Below are positions 7,882 to 16,883 of a stretch of 64,000 bases of DNA, in pieces. The position numbers were made by a program, and so were the translations under genes. Within the stretch, counting starts at the first letter, position 1, and each line of letters starts with the position of its first letter. The stretch lies in NCBI RefSeq assembly GCF_025145645.1, contig NZ_CP102252.1:2728001-2792000 (forward strand), written 5' to 3'. This DNA is from Alistipes senegalensis JC50. Lineage in GTDB: Bacteria > Bacteroidota > Bacteroidia > Bacteroidales > Rikenellaceae. The notes below the pieces were generated by a model. That model was not told the DNA's origin, made no database searches, and saw only the letters and a program-made list of their open reading frames with translations.

Positions 7882-9085
7882 TCTGGGCAGTATTTTCCAG
7901 GGCATTTCGACCCTGTTGCAGTCCGATCCGGCGATCATGTATTCGCGCATCGGGCTAATCCTGCTGGGCATCCTGCTGGTTTACCTGGGACGCAAGGGGA
8001 TTCTGGAACCGCTGGTGATGATCCCGATGGGACTGGGCATGGCGGCCGTGAACGCCGGTGTGCTGATCTTTCCCGGAGGTGCCCACGGCAATCTGTTCCT
8101 CGACCCGATGGTGACCGACACCGACCAGCTGATGAACATTCTGCAAATCGACTTCCTGCAACCCGTCTATACCTTCACTTTCAGCAACGGCCTGATCGCC
8201 TGCCTGATCTTCATGGGTATCGGAACGATGCTCGACATCAATTTCCTGCTGGCCAAACCCCTGCAAAGCATGTTCCTCGCGCTGTGCGCCGAGCTGGGGA
8301 CCTTCGCCGTGCTGCCGATCGCCTATTCGATGGGCCTGAGTCCCAGTGACAGCGCCTCGATCGCTATGGTGGGCGGCGCGGACGGACCGATGGTGCTCTT
8401 CACCTCGCTCAACCTCTCGAAGGAGATCTTCGTGCCGATCACCGTCGTGGCCTATCTCTACCTGGGGCTGACCTACGGCGGGTATCCCTATCTGGTGCGG
8501 GCGATGGTGCCCAGACGCCTGCGGGCCATCAAGATGAAGCCTGCCGGGAAACCGGCGAAGCAGTACAGCCCCGCGGCCAAGATCGCATTCGCCGTGGTGA
8601 TGTGCGTGATCCTTTGTTTGCTCTTCCCGGTGGCCGCGCCGCTGTTCTTCTCGCTCTTTATCGGCGTGGTCATCAAGGAGTCGGGACTGAAACACGTCAA
8701 CGATTTCATCAGCGGGCCGATGCTCTACGGCTCGACGTTCTTCCTGGGCATCCTGCTGGGCGTGCTGTGCGACGCCCACACGCTGCTCGATCCCACGGTG
8801 CTCAAACTCCTCGTGCTGGGAATCCTCGCCCTGCTGATCTCGGGCATCGGCGGCATACTGGGCGGCTACGTCATGTATTTCATCAAGCGGGGCAATTTCA
8901 ACCCCGTGATCGGCATCGCCGCCGTGAGCTGCGTGCCGACGACGGCCAAAGTCGCCCAGAAGATCGTGTCGCACGACAATCCTTCGTCGATGGTGCTGCC
9001 CGACGCTTTGGGAGCCAATGTCACGGGAGTCATCACGTCGGCCATCATCGCCGCGATCTACGTGACGGTGATTCCGATGTTGTAA
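7868..9085 (+). CDS. oadB: Sodium ion-translocating decarboxylase, beta subunit
   Basis: Membrane subunit that decarboxylates carboxybiotin and exports Na+ in oxaloacetate, methylmalonyl-CoA or glutaconyl-CoA decarboxylases. 405 residues, roughly ten helices. The conserved segments are GGADGPMVLFTSL (family GADGP Na+-site motif), FLGILLGVLCDAHTLLDP and the ending PDALGANVTGVITSAIIAAIY. The carboxyltransferase and biotin-carrier subunits are not in this window, so which acyl substrate it serves is unknown. Start codon overlaps the small membrane protein gene. Confidence 0.93.
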   Translation: MEKFDLGSIFQGISTLLQSDPAIMYSRIGLILLGILLVYLGRKGILEPLVMIPMGLGMAAVNAGVLIFPGGAHGNLFLDPMVTDTDQLMNILQIDFLQPVYTFTFSNGLIACLIFMGIGTMLDINFLLAKPLQSMFLALCAELGTFAVLPIAYSMGLSPSDSASIAMVGGADGPMVLFTSLNLSKEIFVPITVVAYLYLGLTYGGYPYLVRAMVPRRLRAIKMKPAGKPAKQYSPAAKIAFAVVMCVILCLLFPVAAPLFFSLFIGVVIKESGLKHVNDFISGPMLYGSTFFLGILLGVLCDAHTLLDPTVLKLLVLGILALLISGIGGILGGYVMYFIKRGNFNPVIGIAAVSCVPTTAKVAQKIVSHDNPSSMVLPDALGANVTGVITSAIIAAIYVTVIPML

Positions 9086-9103
9086 ATATCCGGTCCTGCA
9101 AGG

Positions 9104-9132
9104 AAACGGCCCGCTTTTCGCGGGCCGTTTTC
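9104..9132. terminator. Bidirectional terminator between oadB and ugd
   Basis: AAACGGCCCGC-TTTTC-GCGGGCCGTTT is a perfect 11-bp stem with T-rich flanks. It serves the convergent oadB and ugd genes. Confidence 0.8.
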
Positions 9133-9137
9133 GTCGG

Positions 9138-10454
9138 TCATTTCCCGATTCCGAAGTAGCGGAACCCGGCGGCCGCGACCTCCGGCTTGTCGAAGATGTT
9201 GCGGCCGTCGATGATCGCGTCGCCGCGCATCGCCGCGTGCAGCTGAGGCCAGTCGGGCATGCGGAACTCCTTCCATTCGGTGATGAGGGCCACGGCGTCG
9301 GCGCCTTCGGCCGCCTCGTACATCGTCCGGGCGTAACGGATCGGACGCCCGGCCATCCGCCGCTGCGATTCGGGCATGGCCACCGGATCGTAGGCGCAGA
9401 CCTCGGCGCCGGCCTCCAGCAGAAGGTCGATCACCACCGTCGCCGGGGCTTCGCGCATGTCGTCGGTCTCGGGTTTGAACGCCAGCCCCCAGATCGTGAC
9501 GAGCTTGCCCCGCAGGTCGCCCAGCGCGGCCTGCAATTTCTCGAAGACCACGCTTTTCTGCCGTTCGTTGACCCGTTCGACCGCTTCGATGATCTGCATC
9601 GTGCAGCCGTTCTCGCGGCCCGTGCGGGCCAGCGCTTTCACGTCTTTCGGGAAACACGATCCGCCGTAGCCGCAGCCGGGGTAGAGGAACTTGTTGCCGA
9701 TGCGGGCGTCGGAGCCGATGCCTTTGCGCACCATCTCCACGTCGGCGCCCACGCGGTCGCAGAGGTTGGCGATCTCGTTCATAAACGAAATGCGCGTGGC
9801 CAGCATGGCGTTGGCGGCGTATTTGGTCATCTCGGCCGAGGGGATGTCCATGAACAGCACCCGGAAATTGTTGATCAGGAACGGCCGGTAGAGTCTGGCC
9901 ATCAGCTCGCGGGCCCGCTCGCTCTCGACGCCCACGACCACGCGGTCGGGCGACATGAAATCCTTGATGGCGGCCCCCTCTTTGAGGAATTCGGGGTTCG
10001 AGGCGACATCGAACGGCACCTGGCAGCCCCGCCGGGCGAGCTCCTCCTCGATCACGGCCTTCACTTTCCGGGCCGTGCCCACGGGCACGGTGCTCTTGGT
10101 CACCAGCACGGTGTATTTCCGGATGTGGCGCCCGAAGGTGCGGGCCACCTCCAGGACGTATCTCAGATCGGCCGAGCCGTCCTCGTCGGGCGGGGTACCG
10201 ACGGCCGAGAAGACCACTTCGACGTGGTCGAGGCATTCGGTGAGGTCGGTGGTGAAGTGGAGGCGTCCCGCACGGACGTTGCGCTGCACGAGCGCATCGA
10301 GCCCCGGTTCGTAGATGGGGATGGCGCCGGCGTTCAGCGCGTCGATCTTCTCCCGGTCTATGTCCACGCAGGTGATGTCGAGCCCCATTTCGGCGAAGCA
10401 GGCCCCCGATACCAGGCCGACATAGCCCGTACCCACGATTGCGATTTTCATCAT
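9138..10454 (-). CDS. ugd: UDP-glucose 6-dehydrogenase
   Basis: Oxidises UDP-glucose twice with NAD+ to UDP-glucuronate, a precursor for capsule, LPS or exopolysaccharide. 438 residues: N-terminal Rossmann fold (KIAIVGTGYVGLVSGACFAE), the conserved VTKSTVPVGT segment, and the catalytic Cys in GGSCFPKD around residue 260. A C-terminal UDP-binding domain follows (GLAFKPETDDMREAP). It is monocistronic here, with no glycan cluster beside it. Two adjacent ATG codons open the frame; either could be used. Confidence 0.96.
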   Translation of the reverse strand: MMKIAIVGTGYVGLVSGACFAEMGLDITCVDIDREKIDALNAGAIPIYEPGLDALVQRNVRAGRLHFTTDLTECLDHVEVVFSAVGTPPDEDGSADLRYVLEVARTFGRHIRKYTVLVTKSTVPVGTARKVKAVIEEELARRGCQVPFDVASNPEFLKEGAAIKDFMSPDRVVVGVESERARELMARLYRPFLINNFRVLFMDIPSAEMTKYAANAMLATRISFMNEIANLCDRVGADVEMVRKGIGSDARIGNKFLYPGCGYGGSCFPKDVKALARTGRENGCTMQIIEAVERVNERQKSVVFEKLQAALGDLRGKLVTIWGLAFKPETDDMREAPATVVIDLLLEAGAEVCAYDPVAMPESQRRMAGRPIRYARTMYEAAEGADAVALITEWKEFRMPDWPQLHAAMRGDAIIDGRNIFDKPEVAAAGFRYFGIGK

Positions 10455-10485
10455 AGTCTGTCGCGGTTTCTTGAATTCGCAACCG

Positions 10486-10493
10486 TAAAGATA
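10486..10493 (-). promoter_or_regulatory. Putative -7 box of ugd
   Basis: TATCTTTA on the minus strand, 32 bp before the ATG; seven of eight consensus positions. The upstream box is not clear. Confidence 0.4.
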
Positions 10494-10531
10494 GCGGTTT
10501 TTTCCGAAATTCCTTGTCCCTGAAAAGAAAA

Positions 10532-10559
10532 GGGGCGGTCCGGCGGGCCGCCCCTTTTT
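10532..10559 (-). terminator. Terminator after the FprA gene
   Basis: Stem GGGGCGG / CCGCCCC with T-rich tails on both strands, placed just after the minus-strand stop at 10564. Confidence 0.75.
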
Positions 10560-10563
10560 CGCG

Positions 10564-11757
10564 TTATTCGCTTCGCCGGCGTTCGGCGATGCGGCCTGCC
10601 AGTGTCCGGCAGAGGCCGCACACGTCGGACGAAAAGCCCTGCTTCATTTCCACGGGATCGCACAGGGGCTCCCACTTCATCTTCTGGGCGAACTCTCCCA
10701 GCAGGCGCACCGAGGCTCCGGCCCAGCAGAACGATCCGAACCAGCCGAATTTGCGTTGCGGGATGCAGCGGGCGGCGAGCCGGTCGAGCAGCTCGGCGAC
10801 GGGCGGGAAGAGGTTGCCGTTGTAGGTCGGGCCGCCGACGATCAGCGTGTCGTAACGGAAGACATCGCGCAGGACCACCGAAGGATCGGCGTACGAAAGG
10901 TTGTAGACCCGGATGGGGCCGACACCTTCGGCCGCCAGCTCGCGGGCGATGCGCTCGGCCATCTGCTCCGTGTTGCCGTACATCGAGGCGTAGGCCACGA
11001 CCACGCCCGGCTCGCCCTCGTAGCGGCTCAGACGGTCGTAAATATCCATCACCCGGGGAATCTCCCGCTGCCACACGGGGCCGTGCGTCGAACAGATCGT
11101 CTCGACGGGGAGCGTGCGGACCTTTTGCAGGGCCTTCTGCACCGGGCCGCCGTATTTGCCCACGATGCAGGCGTAGTAGCGGCGCATCTCGTCCCAGTAG
11201 CGGTCGGTATCGACCTGCGAGTCGGTGATGCCGCCGTCGAGGGCTCCGAACGTGCCGAAAGCGTCACCCGAAAAGAGCGTCTTCTCGCCGGCGCACCACG
11301 TCACCATCGTCTCGGGCCAATGCACCATCGGGATCAGGTGGAACGAAAGCACCTTGCCGCCGCCCAGGTCGAGCGTGTCGCCCTCCTTGACCTCGACCGT
11401 GCCCCCGGCGATGCCGTAGAACCCGTTGATCATTTGGAGCGTCTTGGCGTTGCCGACGATTTCGAGGTCGGGGTAGAGGCGGCGCAGCGCCGTGATCGAC
11501 GACGAATGGTCGGGCTCCATGTGGTTGACGACCAGATAGTCGATCTTCCGGTCGCCGATCGTTTCGCGGATATTGGCTTCGAGGCGGCTGCCGAAAGCCT
11601 CCTCGACGGTGTCGATCAGCGCGATCTTTTCGCCCACGACCAGATAGGCATTGTACGACACGCCGATCGGAAGCGACCAGAGGGCTTCGAAGCGCGTGGT
11701 GGTGCGGTCGTTGACCCCGACGTAGTGGATGCCGGGACGTATTTCGGTAATTGCCAT
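10564..11757 (-). CDS. FprA-family A-type flavoprotein (flavodiiron protein)
   Basis: Reduces O2 to water, or NO to N2O, protecting anaerobes. The N-terminal metallo-beta-lactamase-like domain carries the diiron ligand motif HMEPDHSS (HxExDH) and further ligands in MVHWPETMV and CSTHGPVW. The C-terminal flavodoxin domain starts near residue 255 (VVAYASMYGNTEQMAERIA, an FMN-binding loop) and includes VGGPTYNGNLFP. At 397 residues it is a standard two-domain class A protein without rubredoxin. It needs an external electron donor that is not encoded nearby. Confidence 0.95.
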   Translation of the reverse strand: MAITEIRPGIHYVGVNDRTTTRFEALWSLPIGVSYNAYLVVGEKIALIDTVEEAFGSRLEANIRETIGDRKIDYLVVNHMEPDHSSSITALRRLYPDLEIVGNAKTLQMINGFYGIAGGTVEVKEGDTLDLGGGKVLSFHLIPMVHWPETMVTWCAGEKTLFSGDAFGTFGALDGGITDSQVDTDRYWDEMRRYYACIVGKYGGPVQKALQKVRTLPVETICSTHGPVWQREIPRVMDIYDRLSRYEGEPGVVVAYASMYGNTEQMAERIARELAAEGVGPIRVYNLSYADPSVVLRDVFRYDTLIVGGPTYNGNLFPPVAELLDRLAARCIPQRKFGWFGSFCWAGASVRLLGEFAQKMKWEPLCDPVEMKQGFSSDVCGLCRTLAGRIAERRRSE

Positions 11758-11781
11758 AATTGTTTTTTATTTGTCTGGCGG

Positions 11782-11789
11782 CAAAATTA
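11782..11789 (-). promoter_or_regulatory. Putative -7 box of the FprA gene
   Basis: TAATTTTG on the minus strand, a full TAnnTTTG match 25 bp before the ATG. Confidence 0.5.
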
Positions 11790-11830
11790 CGAAAAAAATC
11801 GCCATCTGCGAAATATCTTGCCGCTATCCG

Positions 11831-11864
11831 AAAAAGAGGCCGCTCCCGGTTCGGGAACGGCCTC
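11831..11864 (-). terminator. Terminator after the susCD operon
   Basis: GAGGCCGCTCCCG / CGGGAACGGCCTC stem, with one mismatch, followed on the minus strand by TTTTT. It lies 21 bp past the susD stop. Confidence 0.75.
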
Positions 11865-11884
11865 CGTGCGGATTGCGGCCGGCG

Positions 11885-13360
11885 TTATTTCTGGAACCAC
11901 ATCTTGGTCCAGATGCCGTCCACCTGCGGAACGTTGTCATTGACGAGCGATTCGCGCGAGGGATAGGGCCAGCGGCTGATCAGATCGGTATACAGCGTTC
12001 GGATCATCTCCGGGACTTCGAGTTTCGGATAGTCCGTGCGGCGCTGTTCGGACCATGCTTCGAGCGGGCGCATCATCATCTCGATACGCTGCTGTGCGGC
12101 AATGGCTTCGATCGCTTTTTCGTCGCCGCCCAGTGTCGAGAGGGCGGGAACTCCGTCGGCGAAGGTCTTGGCATCGGCCGCAGCGACTCCGACGTTGGTG
12201 CAGGATGCTTCCAGACCCTTCTTGAAATATTCGTCGGCTTTGGTGAGGTCTTTGGTGACGCCCAGGCCGCGGACATAGGCCTCGGCTACATAGAACATCA
12301 CTTCCGGATAGGAACAGATCACGTCGGAGTAGTCCGACTTGAACAGGTTGTCGAGGTTGAAACGCGCTTCGGTGATCTCCGAAGGATCTTCGGCCGCCAT
12401 GGCGGACCCTTCATGCGTGGATGCAATACCCACGTACAAACCTTCCTTGTTGGGATAGAAATAGATGGGACGGCGCGGGTCGTTGGTCGCATTCATCGGA
12501 TCGACGATTTCCGGCGTGCCGAAATACATCCAGCCGAGGAGACCCGGGTTCTGATTGTCGAATTCGGCGTTGGGATTCCGGTTGCCCGGGCTGTCGTAGA
12601 ACGGGAATTTGCAGTCGTCGGCCGATGAAGAGAGCAGATCGCCTTCTTCGATCAGCGCCTTGATCTCGGCACCTACATCCTCCTTGTTGGAGAGGTACAT
12701 GTAGATCTTCAACTTGATGGATTTGGCCAGTTTGCGCCATTTGGTCATGTCGCCTCCGTAGTAGAGGTCGTATTTGGAGATCGTGTTCGGATCGGACTCG
12801 TCGATTTGGTCGAGAGCCTCGTCCAGCAGCTCTTCCAAAGCGTAGAGCACCTCTTTCTGGGTGTCGAATTTCGGCTCCTTGATTTCGTCGATGCGCCATG
12901 CCTCACTGTACGGGATGTCGCCGAAGAGCATGGTCGTCTCCCAAAAAACGTTGGCCGTCAGTATTTTGCATTGGGCTTCGGCGTTGACGTGTCCCTTTTC
13001 CTGAGCGAATCCGATCGCACGCTGAAGGTTGTAACCCGTGCTCGAATAGGTGCCTACCCAGGCATTGCCCGACGAATACTCGGCGTCGATGCCGTAGGGT
13101 TCGCCGCCGAAGATGTAATTGAACCACTGGGTCTGTTCGGAAGCGGTCTGCGCAGCGTACATCAGTGTAAGGAATTGGTCGGCGCCGCAGCGTTTCATAC
13201 TGTAATTCAGGGCCGCATTGGTGAACAGGTATCCGGGATCGACCTCCGTGGCGGCATATTCATTCGTGTTGATGTCCAGCCAATCGCCGCAGGATTGCAA
13301 TCCGGAAGCAGTGCCGCCGATCGTCAGGGCGATTAGAAATTTATATGCTAATTTTTTCAT
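11885..13360 (-). CDS. SusD/RagB-like nutrient-binding outer membrane lipoprotein
   Basis: Surface lipoprotein that forms the lid over a SusC channel and captures ligand. 491 residues with signal peptide and lipobox LQSC (lipidated Cys24). The start of the mature protein (CGDWLDINTNEYAATEVDP) and the TPR-like helical content resemble the SusD-like_2 subfamily. The gene follows susC by 13 bp on the same strand. No glycoside hydrolase, sulfatase, protease or sensor is next to it, so the ligand (glycan, peptide or other) is not indicated. Confidence 0.93.
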   Translation of the reverse strand: MKKLAYKFLIALTIGGTASGLQSCGDWLDINTNEYAATEVDPGYLFTNAALNYSMKRCGADQFLTLMYAAQTASEQTQWFNYIFGGEPYGIDAEYSSGNAWVGTYSSTGYNLQRAIGFAQEKGHVNAEAQCKILTANVFWETTMLFGDIPYSEAWRIDEIKEPKFDTQKEVLYALEELLDEALDQIDESDPNTISKYDLYYGGDMTKWRKLAKSIKLKIYMYLSNKEDVGAEIKALIEEGDLLSSSADDCKFPFYDSPGNRNPNAEFDNQNPGLLGWMYFGTPEIVDPMNATNDPRRPIYFYPNKEGLYVGIASTHEGSAMAAEDPSEITEARFNLDNLFKSDYSDVICSYPEVMFYVAEAYVRGLGVTKDLTKADEYFKKGLEASCTNVGVAAADAKTFADGVPALSTLGGDEKAIEAIAAQQRIEMMMRPLEAWSEQRRTDYPKLEVPEMIRTLYTDLISRWPYPSRESLVNDNVPQVDGIWTKMWFQK

Positions 13361-13373
13361 ACGGTGCTGCGTT

Positions 13374-16300
13374 TTAGAATGTTAACTTGATATTGAAACC
13401 GTAGCTGCGCGTCGAGGGAATACCGGCGTACTCGATACCCGAACCCACTGACGAGGGACCGAAGATGCTGGCCTCGGGGTCGATGTGCGGGACGTTCGAT
13501 TTGATGAGCCACAGGTTGCGGGCTTCGAAACCTACCGAAAGCGAACCGATGAAGCAATGCTCGAACCACTTTTTCGGCATCTGGTAGGCCAGTACGATCT
13601 CACGCAGTTTGATGAACGTAGCATCGAAAACGTTCGCTTCGGTGATAGACTTGTCGTAGTTGGTATTCCAGAACTGATACGGAGTGATAGCTTTGGTGTT
13701 CTTCTCGCCGGTGTTCTGGCCGTCTTTGTAGACGAATCCCTTATCGATGATCTCGGCGCGGTCGTTGCCCAGCGTCTCTTCAGCCAGACCGCTCGTGCGC
13801 AGCTGCTGTACCGTTCCCGAGTACATGACGCCTCCGTAACGGATGTCGAGCAGGAAGCTCAGCGAAAGACCTTTGTACGAGAAAGTGTTGCCGATACCCA
13901 TCGTCCAGTCGGGAGAGACTTTGCCGAGATTCTTCGTGTCGGAACTCTTGATGCGCGTACCGTTCTCGCTGATGGCGAAATTGCCGTTTTCGTCGCGCAG
14001 CCAATAGGAGCCGTAGAGGCTGAACGATTCGCCTTCGACCGCTTTGATCTGGGTGCCTTCGTAACCCGAGGCCAGCGTGTAGGCTTTGACCGAGGGGTCG
14101 AGCTCCTTCACGAGTTGTTTGTTCGAAGCGAAGTTCACGTCGATGTCCCAGCGGAAGTTCCTGGTCTGCACGGGAGTCGCGCCCAACAGAATTTCGACGC
14201 CCTCGTTGGTGATGACACCGGCGTTCTTGCGCATGTAGAAAAATCCCGTGGAGTTGGCTACGTCCAGGCGGACGATGTTCTTGGTCGTCTTCTGATAATA
14301 ATAGGTGGCGTCGAGACGCAGACGGCCGTTGAAAAACCGCAGGTCGGCGCCGACTTCGAACGAAGACTGGTTCTGCGGTTCGAGATTCGGGTCGGGATAG
14401 GTCGGCGTCGCTTCATAGCCCAGCAGCCCGCCGAACGGGAAATAGTTGGTGCATCCGAATTGTCCGAACACTTCCGAAACGGGGTAGTAGAGGAAATCGA
14501 GCTGATAGGGTGCCGTATCGCTGCCGACATTGGCATAGCTGACGCGGAACTTACCGAAGCTCAGTACGTCGTTTTTCGGAATCAGCTCCGAGAAGACGAA
14601 TCCGGCGCTGACCGAAGGATAAAAATAGGAGCGGTGCGACTTGGGCATGGTCGAGGACCAGTCGTTACGTCCCGTGACGCTCAGGTAGACGATGTCCTTG
14701 TAGCTGAGGTCCACCTCGCCGTAGAGACCGATCAGGCGCGATTTCACCATGTCGTTCGTCGAGACGACGCTCTCGGCATTGGCATAGGTGTAGACATCCG
14801 CCACGAGCAGGTCTTTGGCCGAGACTTCCAGGTATTTGGTCATGTTCTGGTTGATGTTGTGGCCCAGCATCACTTTCAGCCCCCAGTCCTCGTTGAACTT
14901 GGCGTCGTAGGAGATCATCAGGTCGTTGTTGATCTGACGGTTGGTGATGTCGTTGGTGTTGAACTGGCCCTTCGGACGCCCGATCGTGCCGCTGGCCCAG
15001 ATCTGACGGCGCTCCTCGTGGAAGTAGTCGGTTCCCAGGTTGTTGGTGATCGTCAGTCCCTCGATGGGCTTGTAGGTGACGGTCGCTGTGCCGTAGAGAC
15101 GGTCTACCGTGTTGGTGAAGAGGTTTTTATTGACTGTCCAGTAGAAATTGCCGCTGGTGCTTTTCTCGGTGATCTTGCCCTGCGTGCCGTCTTCGTTCAT
15201 CCAGTTGTCCTTCAGCCAGTTCAGATCCCAGTTGCGGGCGATGCCGTTGATCTGCGGAACCAATACGTTGATCTCGTTCGATCCCTGGGCGGGCCGGCCG
15301 GCCGAGGAGGTGTGCGCGTAGTTGAACGAAACGCGTGCTTCGAGTTTGTCGTTGAATTTGCGGCCGCCGTTGAACGCTACGTTATATTTGTCGTAGTCGT
15401 TCTTGGGGATGATACCTTTCTGGTTGTGCGCCGTGAAGCCCAGACGGAAATCGTTTTTCTCGTCGCCGCCGGCTACCGAGATATTATTAATATAGGTATG
15501 TCCCGTGTTATAGAAGTCCTTGACATTGTTTTTGTAGGCTTTCAGCTGGACTTCGTCGCCCAGGAAATTCTGGACGGTCTGTCCTTCGATCTTGGGGCCC
15601 CAGCCGTTCTGCGAATAGGGATTGTAGGTGCCGTCGGAAGAGTTGCCGCCTGCATAGCTGTTCTGGAAATCGGGAGCCTTCAGGATGTTCTCGAAACGCA
15701 GCGTCGAGTTGATCGTTACGCTGGTTTTCTGCATCCGCGAACCTTTCTTGGTCGTGATGATGATAGCGCCGTCCTTGGCGCGGGCACCGTAAAGGGCCGT
15801 TGCGGCGGCGCCTTTCAGGACGTTGATCGACTCGATGTCGTCACCCGAAATGTCGCCCATGCGGTTGCCCACATCGACCGAACCATTGATGCCGGTCGGG
15901 TTGTAACTTTGGTTGCTGACGGGCATACCGTCGATGACGAAGAGCGGCGAACCGGCCGAGCCGAGCGACGACTGGCCGCGGATGATAATGCGCGAACCGC
16001 CGCCTGCGGTGCCCGAAGCTGCGGAGATGTTCACGCCGGCGACTTTACCGGCCAGCGCGTTGAGGACGTTGCCTTCGCGGGCCTTGTTGATTTCGTCCGC
16101 CTTGACGGTGGATACCGAGTAGCCGAGCGATTTTTCGGAACGGGTGATACCCATGGCCGTCACCACGACCTCGTCCACACCGATCGCATTCTCTTTCATC
16201 TGGACGTTGATGACGCTCTTGCCGCTGACGGGAACGGTCTGGTTCTCCATGCCGATGAACGAGAAGACCAGTTTGGCGTCTTTGCCGGCCGATATGCTGT

Positions 16301-16481
16301 ATGCACCGGCTGCATTTGTCGTGGTGCCGACGGAGGTGCCTTCGACGACCACTGTCACGCCGGCGATCGGTTTACCGTCGGAACCGGTAACCGTGCCGGA
16401 AATTTGCTTGCTTTGGGCCTGGGAAAGCAAAATTCCCCCCCCCAGCAATGCAATTAACGTCAGTAGAATTTTTCTTACCAT
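13374..16481 (-). CDS. SusC/RagA family TonB-dependent outer membrane transporter
   Basis: 1035-residue TonB-dependent porin-like channel that imports the ligand presented by SusD. Order of parts: signal peptide (residues 1-23), carboxypeptidase-regulatory-like beta-sandwich (about 28-105), plug domain with the family motif LFVIDGMPV and GAAATALYGARAKDGAIIITTKKG, then the 22-strand barrel ending in NIKLTF with terminal Phe. The signal-peptide codons contain nine consecutive G (16435-16443), so gain or loss of one base would switch the gene off. It leads the operon with susD. Confidence 0.95.
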   Translation of the reverse strand: MVRKILLTLIALLGGGILLSQAQSKQISGTVTGSDGKPIAGVTVVVEGTSVGTTTNAAGAYSISAGKDAKLVFSFIGMENQTVPVSGKSVINVQMKENAIGVDEVVVTAMGITRSEKSLGYSVSTVKADEINKAREGNVLNALAGKVAGVNISAASGTAGGGSRIIIRGQSSLGSAGSPLFVIDGMPVSNQSYNPTGINGSVDVGNRMGDISGDDIESINVLKGAAATALYGARAKDGAIIITTKKGSRMQKTSVTINSTLRFENILKAPDFQNSYAGGNSSDGTYNPYSQNGWGPKIEGQTVQNFLGDEVQLKAYKNNVKDFYNTGHTYINNISVAGGDEKNDFRLGFTAHNQKGIIPKNDYDKYNVAFNGGRKFNDKLEARVSFNYAHTSSAGRPAQGSNEINVLVPQINGIARNWDLNWLKDNWMNEDGTQGKITEKSTSGNFYWTVNKNLFTNTVDRLYGTATVTYKPIEGLTITNNLGTDYFHEERRQIWASGTIGRPKGQFNTNDITNRQINNDLMISYDAKFNEDWGLKVMLGHNINQNMTKYLEVSAKDLLVADVYTYANAESVVSTNDMVKSRLIGLYGEVDLSYKDIVYLSVTGRNDWSSTMPKSHRSYFYPSVSAGFVFSELIPKNDVLSFGKFRVSYANVGSDTAPYQLDFLYYPVSEVFGQFGCTNYFPFGGLLGYEATPTYPDPNLEPQNQSSFEVGADLRFFNGRLRLDATYYYQKTTKNIVRLDVANSTGFFYMRKNAGVITNEGVEILLGATPVQTRNFRWDIDVNFASNKQLVKELDPSVKAYTLASGYEGTQIKAVEGESFSLYGSYWLRDENGNFAISENGTRIKSSDTKNLGKVSPDWTMGIGNTFSYKGLSLSFLLDIRYGGVMYSGTVQQLRTSGLAEETLGNDRAEIIDKGFVYKDGQNTGEKNTKAITPYQFWNTNYDKSITEANVFDATFIKLREIVLAYQMPKKWFEHCFIGSLSVGFEARNLWLIKSNVPHIDPEASIFGPSSVGSGIEYAGIPSTRSYGFNIKLTF
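16435..16443 (-). repeat. G9 homopolymer within susC signal-peptide codons
   Basis: Nine consecutive G on the coding strand (CTG GGG GGG GGA, encoding Leu-Gly-Gly-Gly) near residue 14-16 of SusC. Long G tracts in early codons of surface-protein genes are classical slipped-strand phase-variation sites. The assembled length is in frame (ON). Confidence 0.7.
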
Positions 16482-16520
16482 AAGCGTTAATCAATTAATT
16501 GTAAAATAAAAAGTTCACAA

Positions 16521-16552
16521 CAAAGGTAAGAAATCGCTAACTCCTTTACAAA
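16521..16552 (-). promoter_or_regulatory. Promoter of susCD
   Basis: On the minus strand TTTTG (16549-16552 side), a 20-nt spacer, and TACCTTTG (16521-16528), about 40 bp before the susC ATG. Confidence 0.65.
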
Positions 16553-16815
16553 AAATTTATTAAAATAATTTACAAATGTAACATATCGTGCCGAAATGAG
16601 CTTTCGGGAGTTACGATTCGGCCGGTTGATGGATTGCGGTATTACAATTTGTAACCGACTTTTCAGATAATTTTTTGGTCGAATCGGCCGGATTCAATCG
16701 TCGCTTGAATGGTTTTGAAAAAGATGGAGAAGGGACCGATAGCGGGTGTGAAATGGCTTTAATCGCGGTTGTATGATTATGCGAGGGCAGAAAAGTTGTA
16801 AATTTTCGGGGAAAC

Positions 16816-16847
16816 TTTTGCAAGTTTGAGAAATTTGCTTACCTTTG
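16816..16847 (+). promoter_or_regulatory. Promoter of the left tRNA-Phe
   Basis: TTTTG at 16816-16820, a 19-nt spacer, and TACCTTTG at 16840-16847, about 37 bp before the mature tRNA. Confidence 0.65.
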
Positions 16848-16883
16848 CACCACGATAATACGAAATGCTTCGTTTATCGGGAT

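Larger units (their letters stand above)
16482..16883. other. Intergenic region between susC and tRNA-Phe: two promoters, no gene seen
   Basis: 402 bp, markedly AT-richer than the flanking genes. It holds the susC promoter (16521-16552, minus) and the tRNA-Phe promoter (16816-16847, plus), plus a second TACATTTG box on the minus strand (16573-16580). Short frames in the middle have no recognisable product. Confidence 0.6.

Noticed and set aside
13485..16457. 990-codon frame antisense to susC
   Set aside because: Composition (Val/Arg/Asp-rich) and full overlap with a clear SusC gene show it is a shadow.
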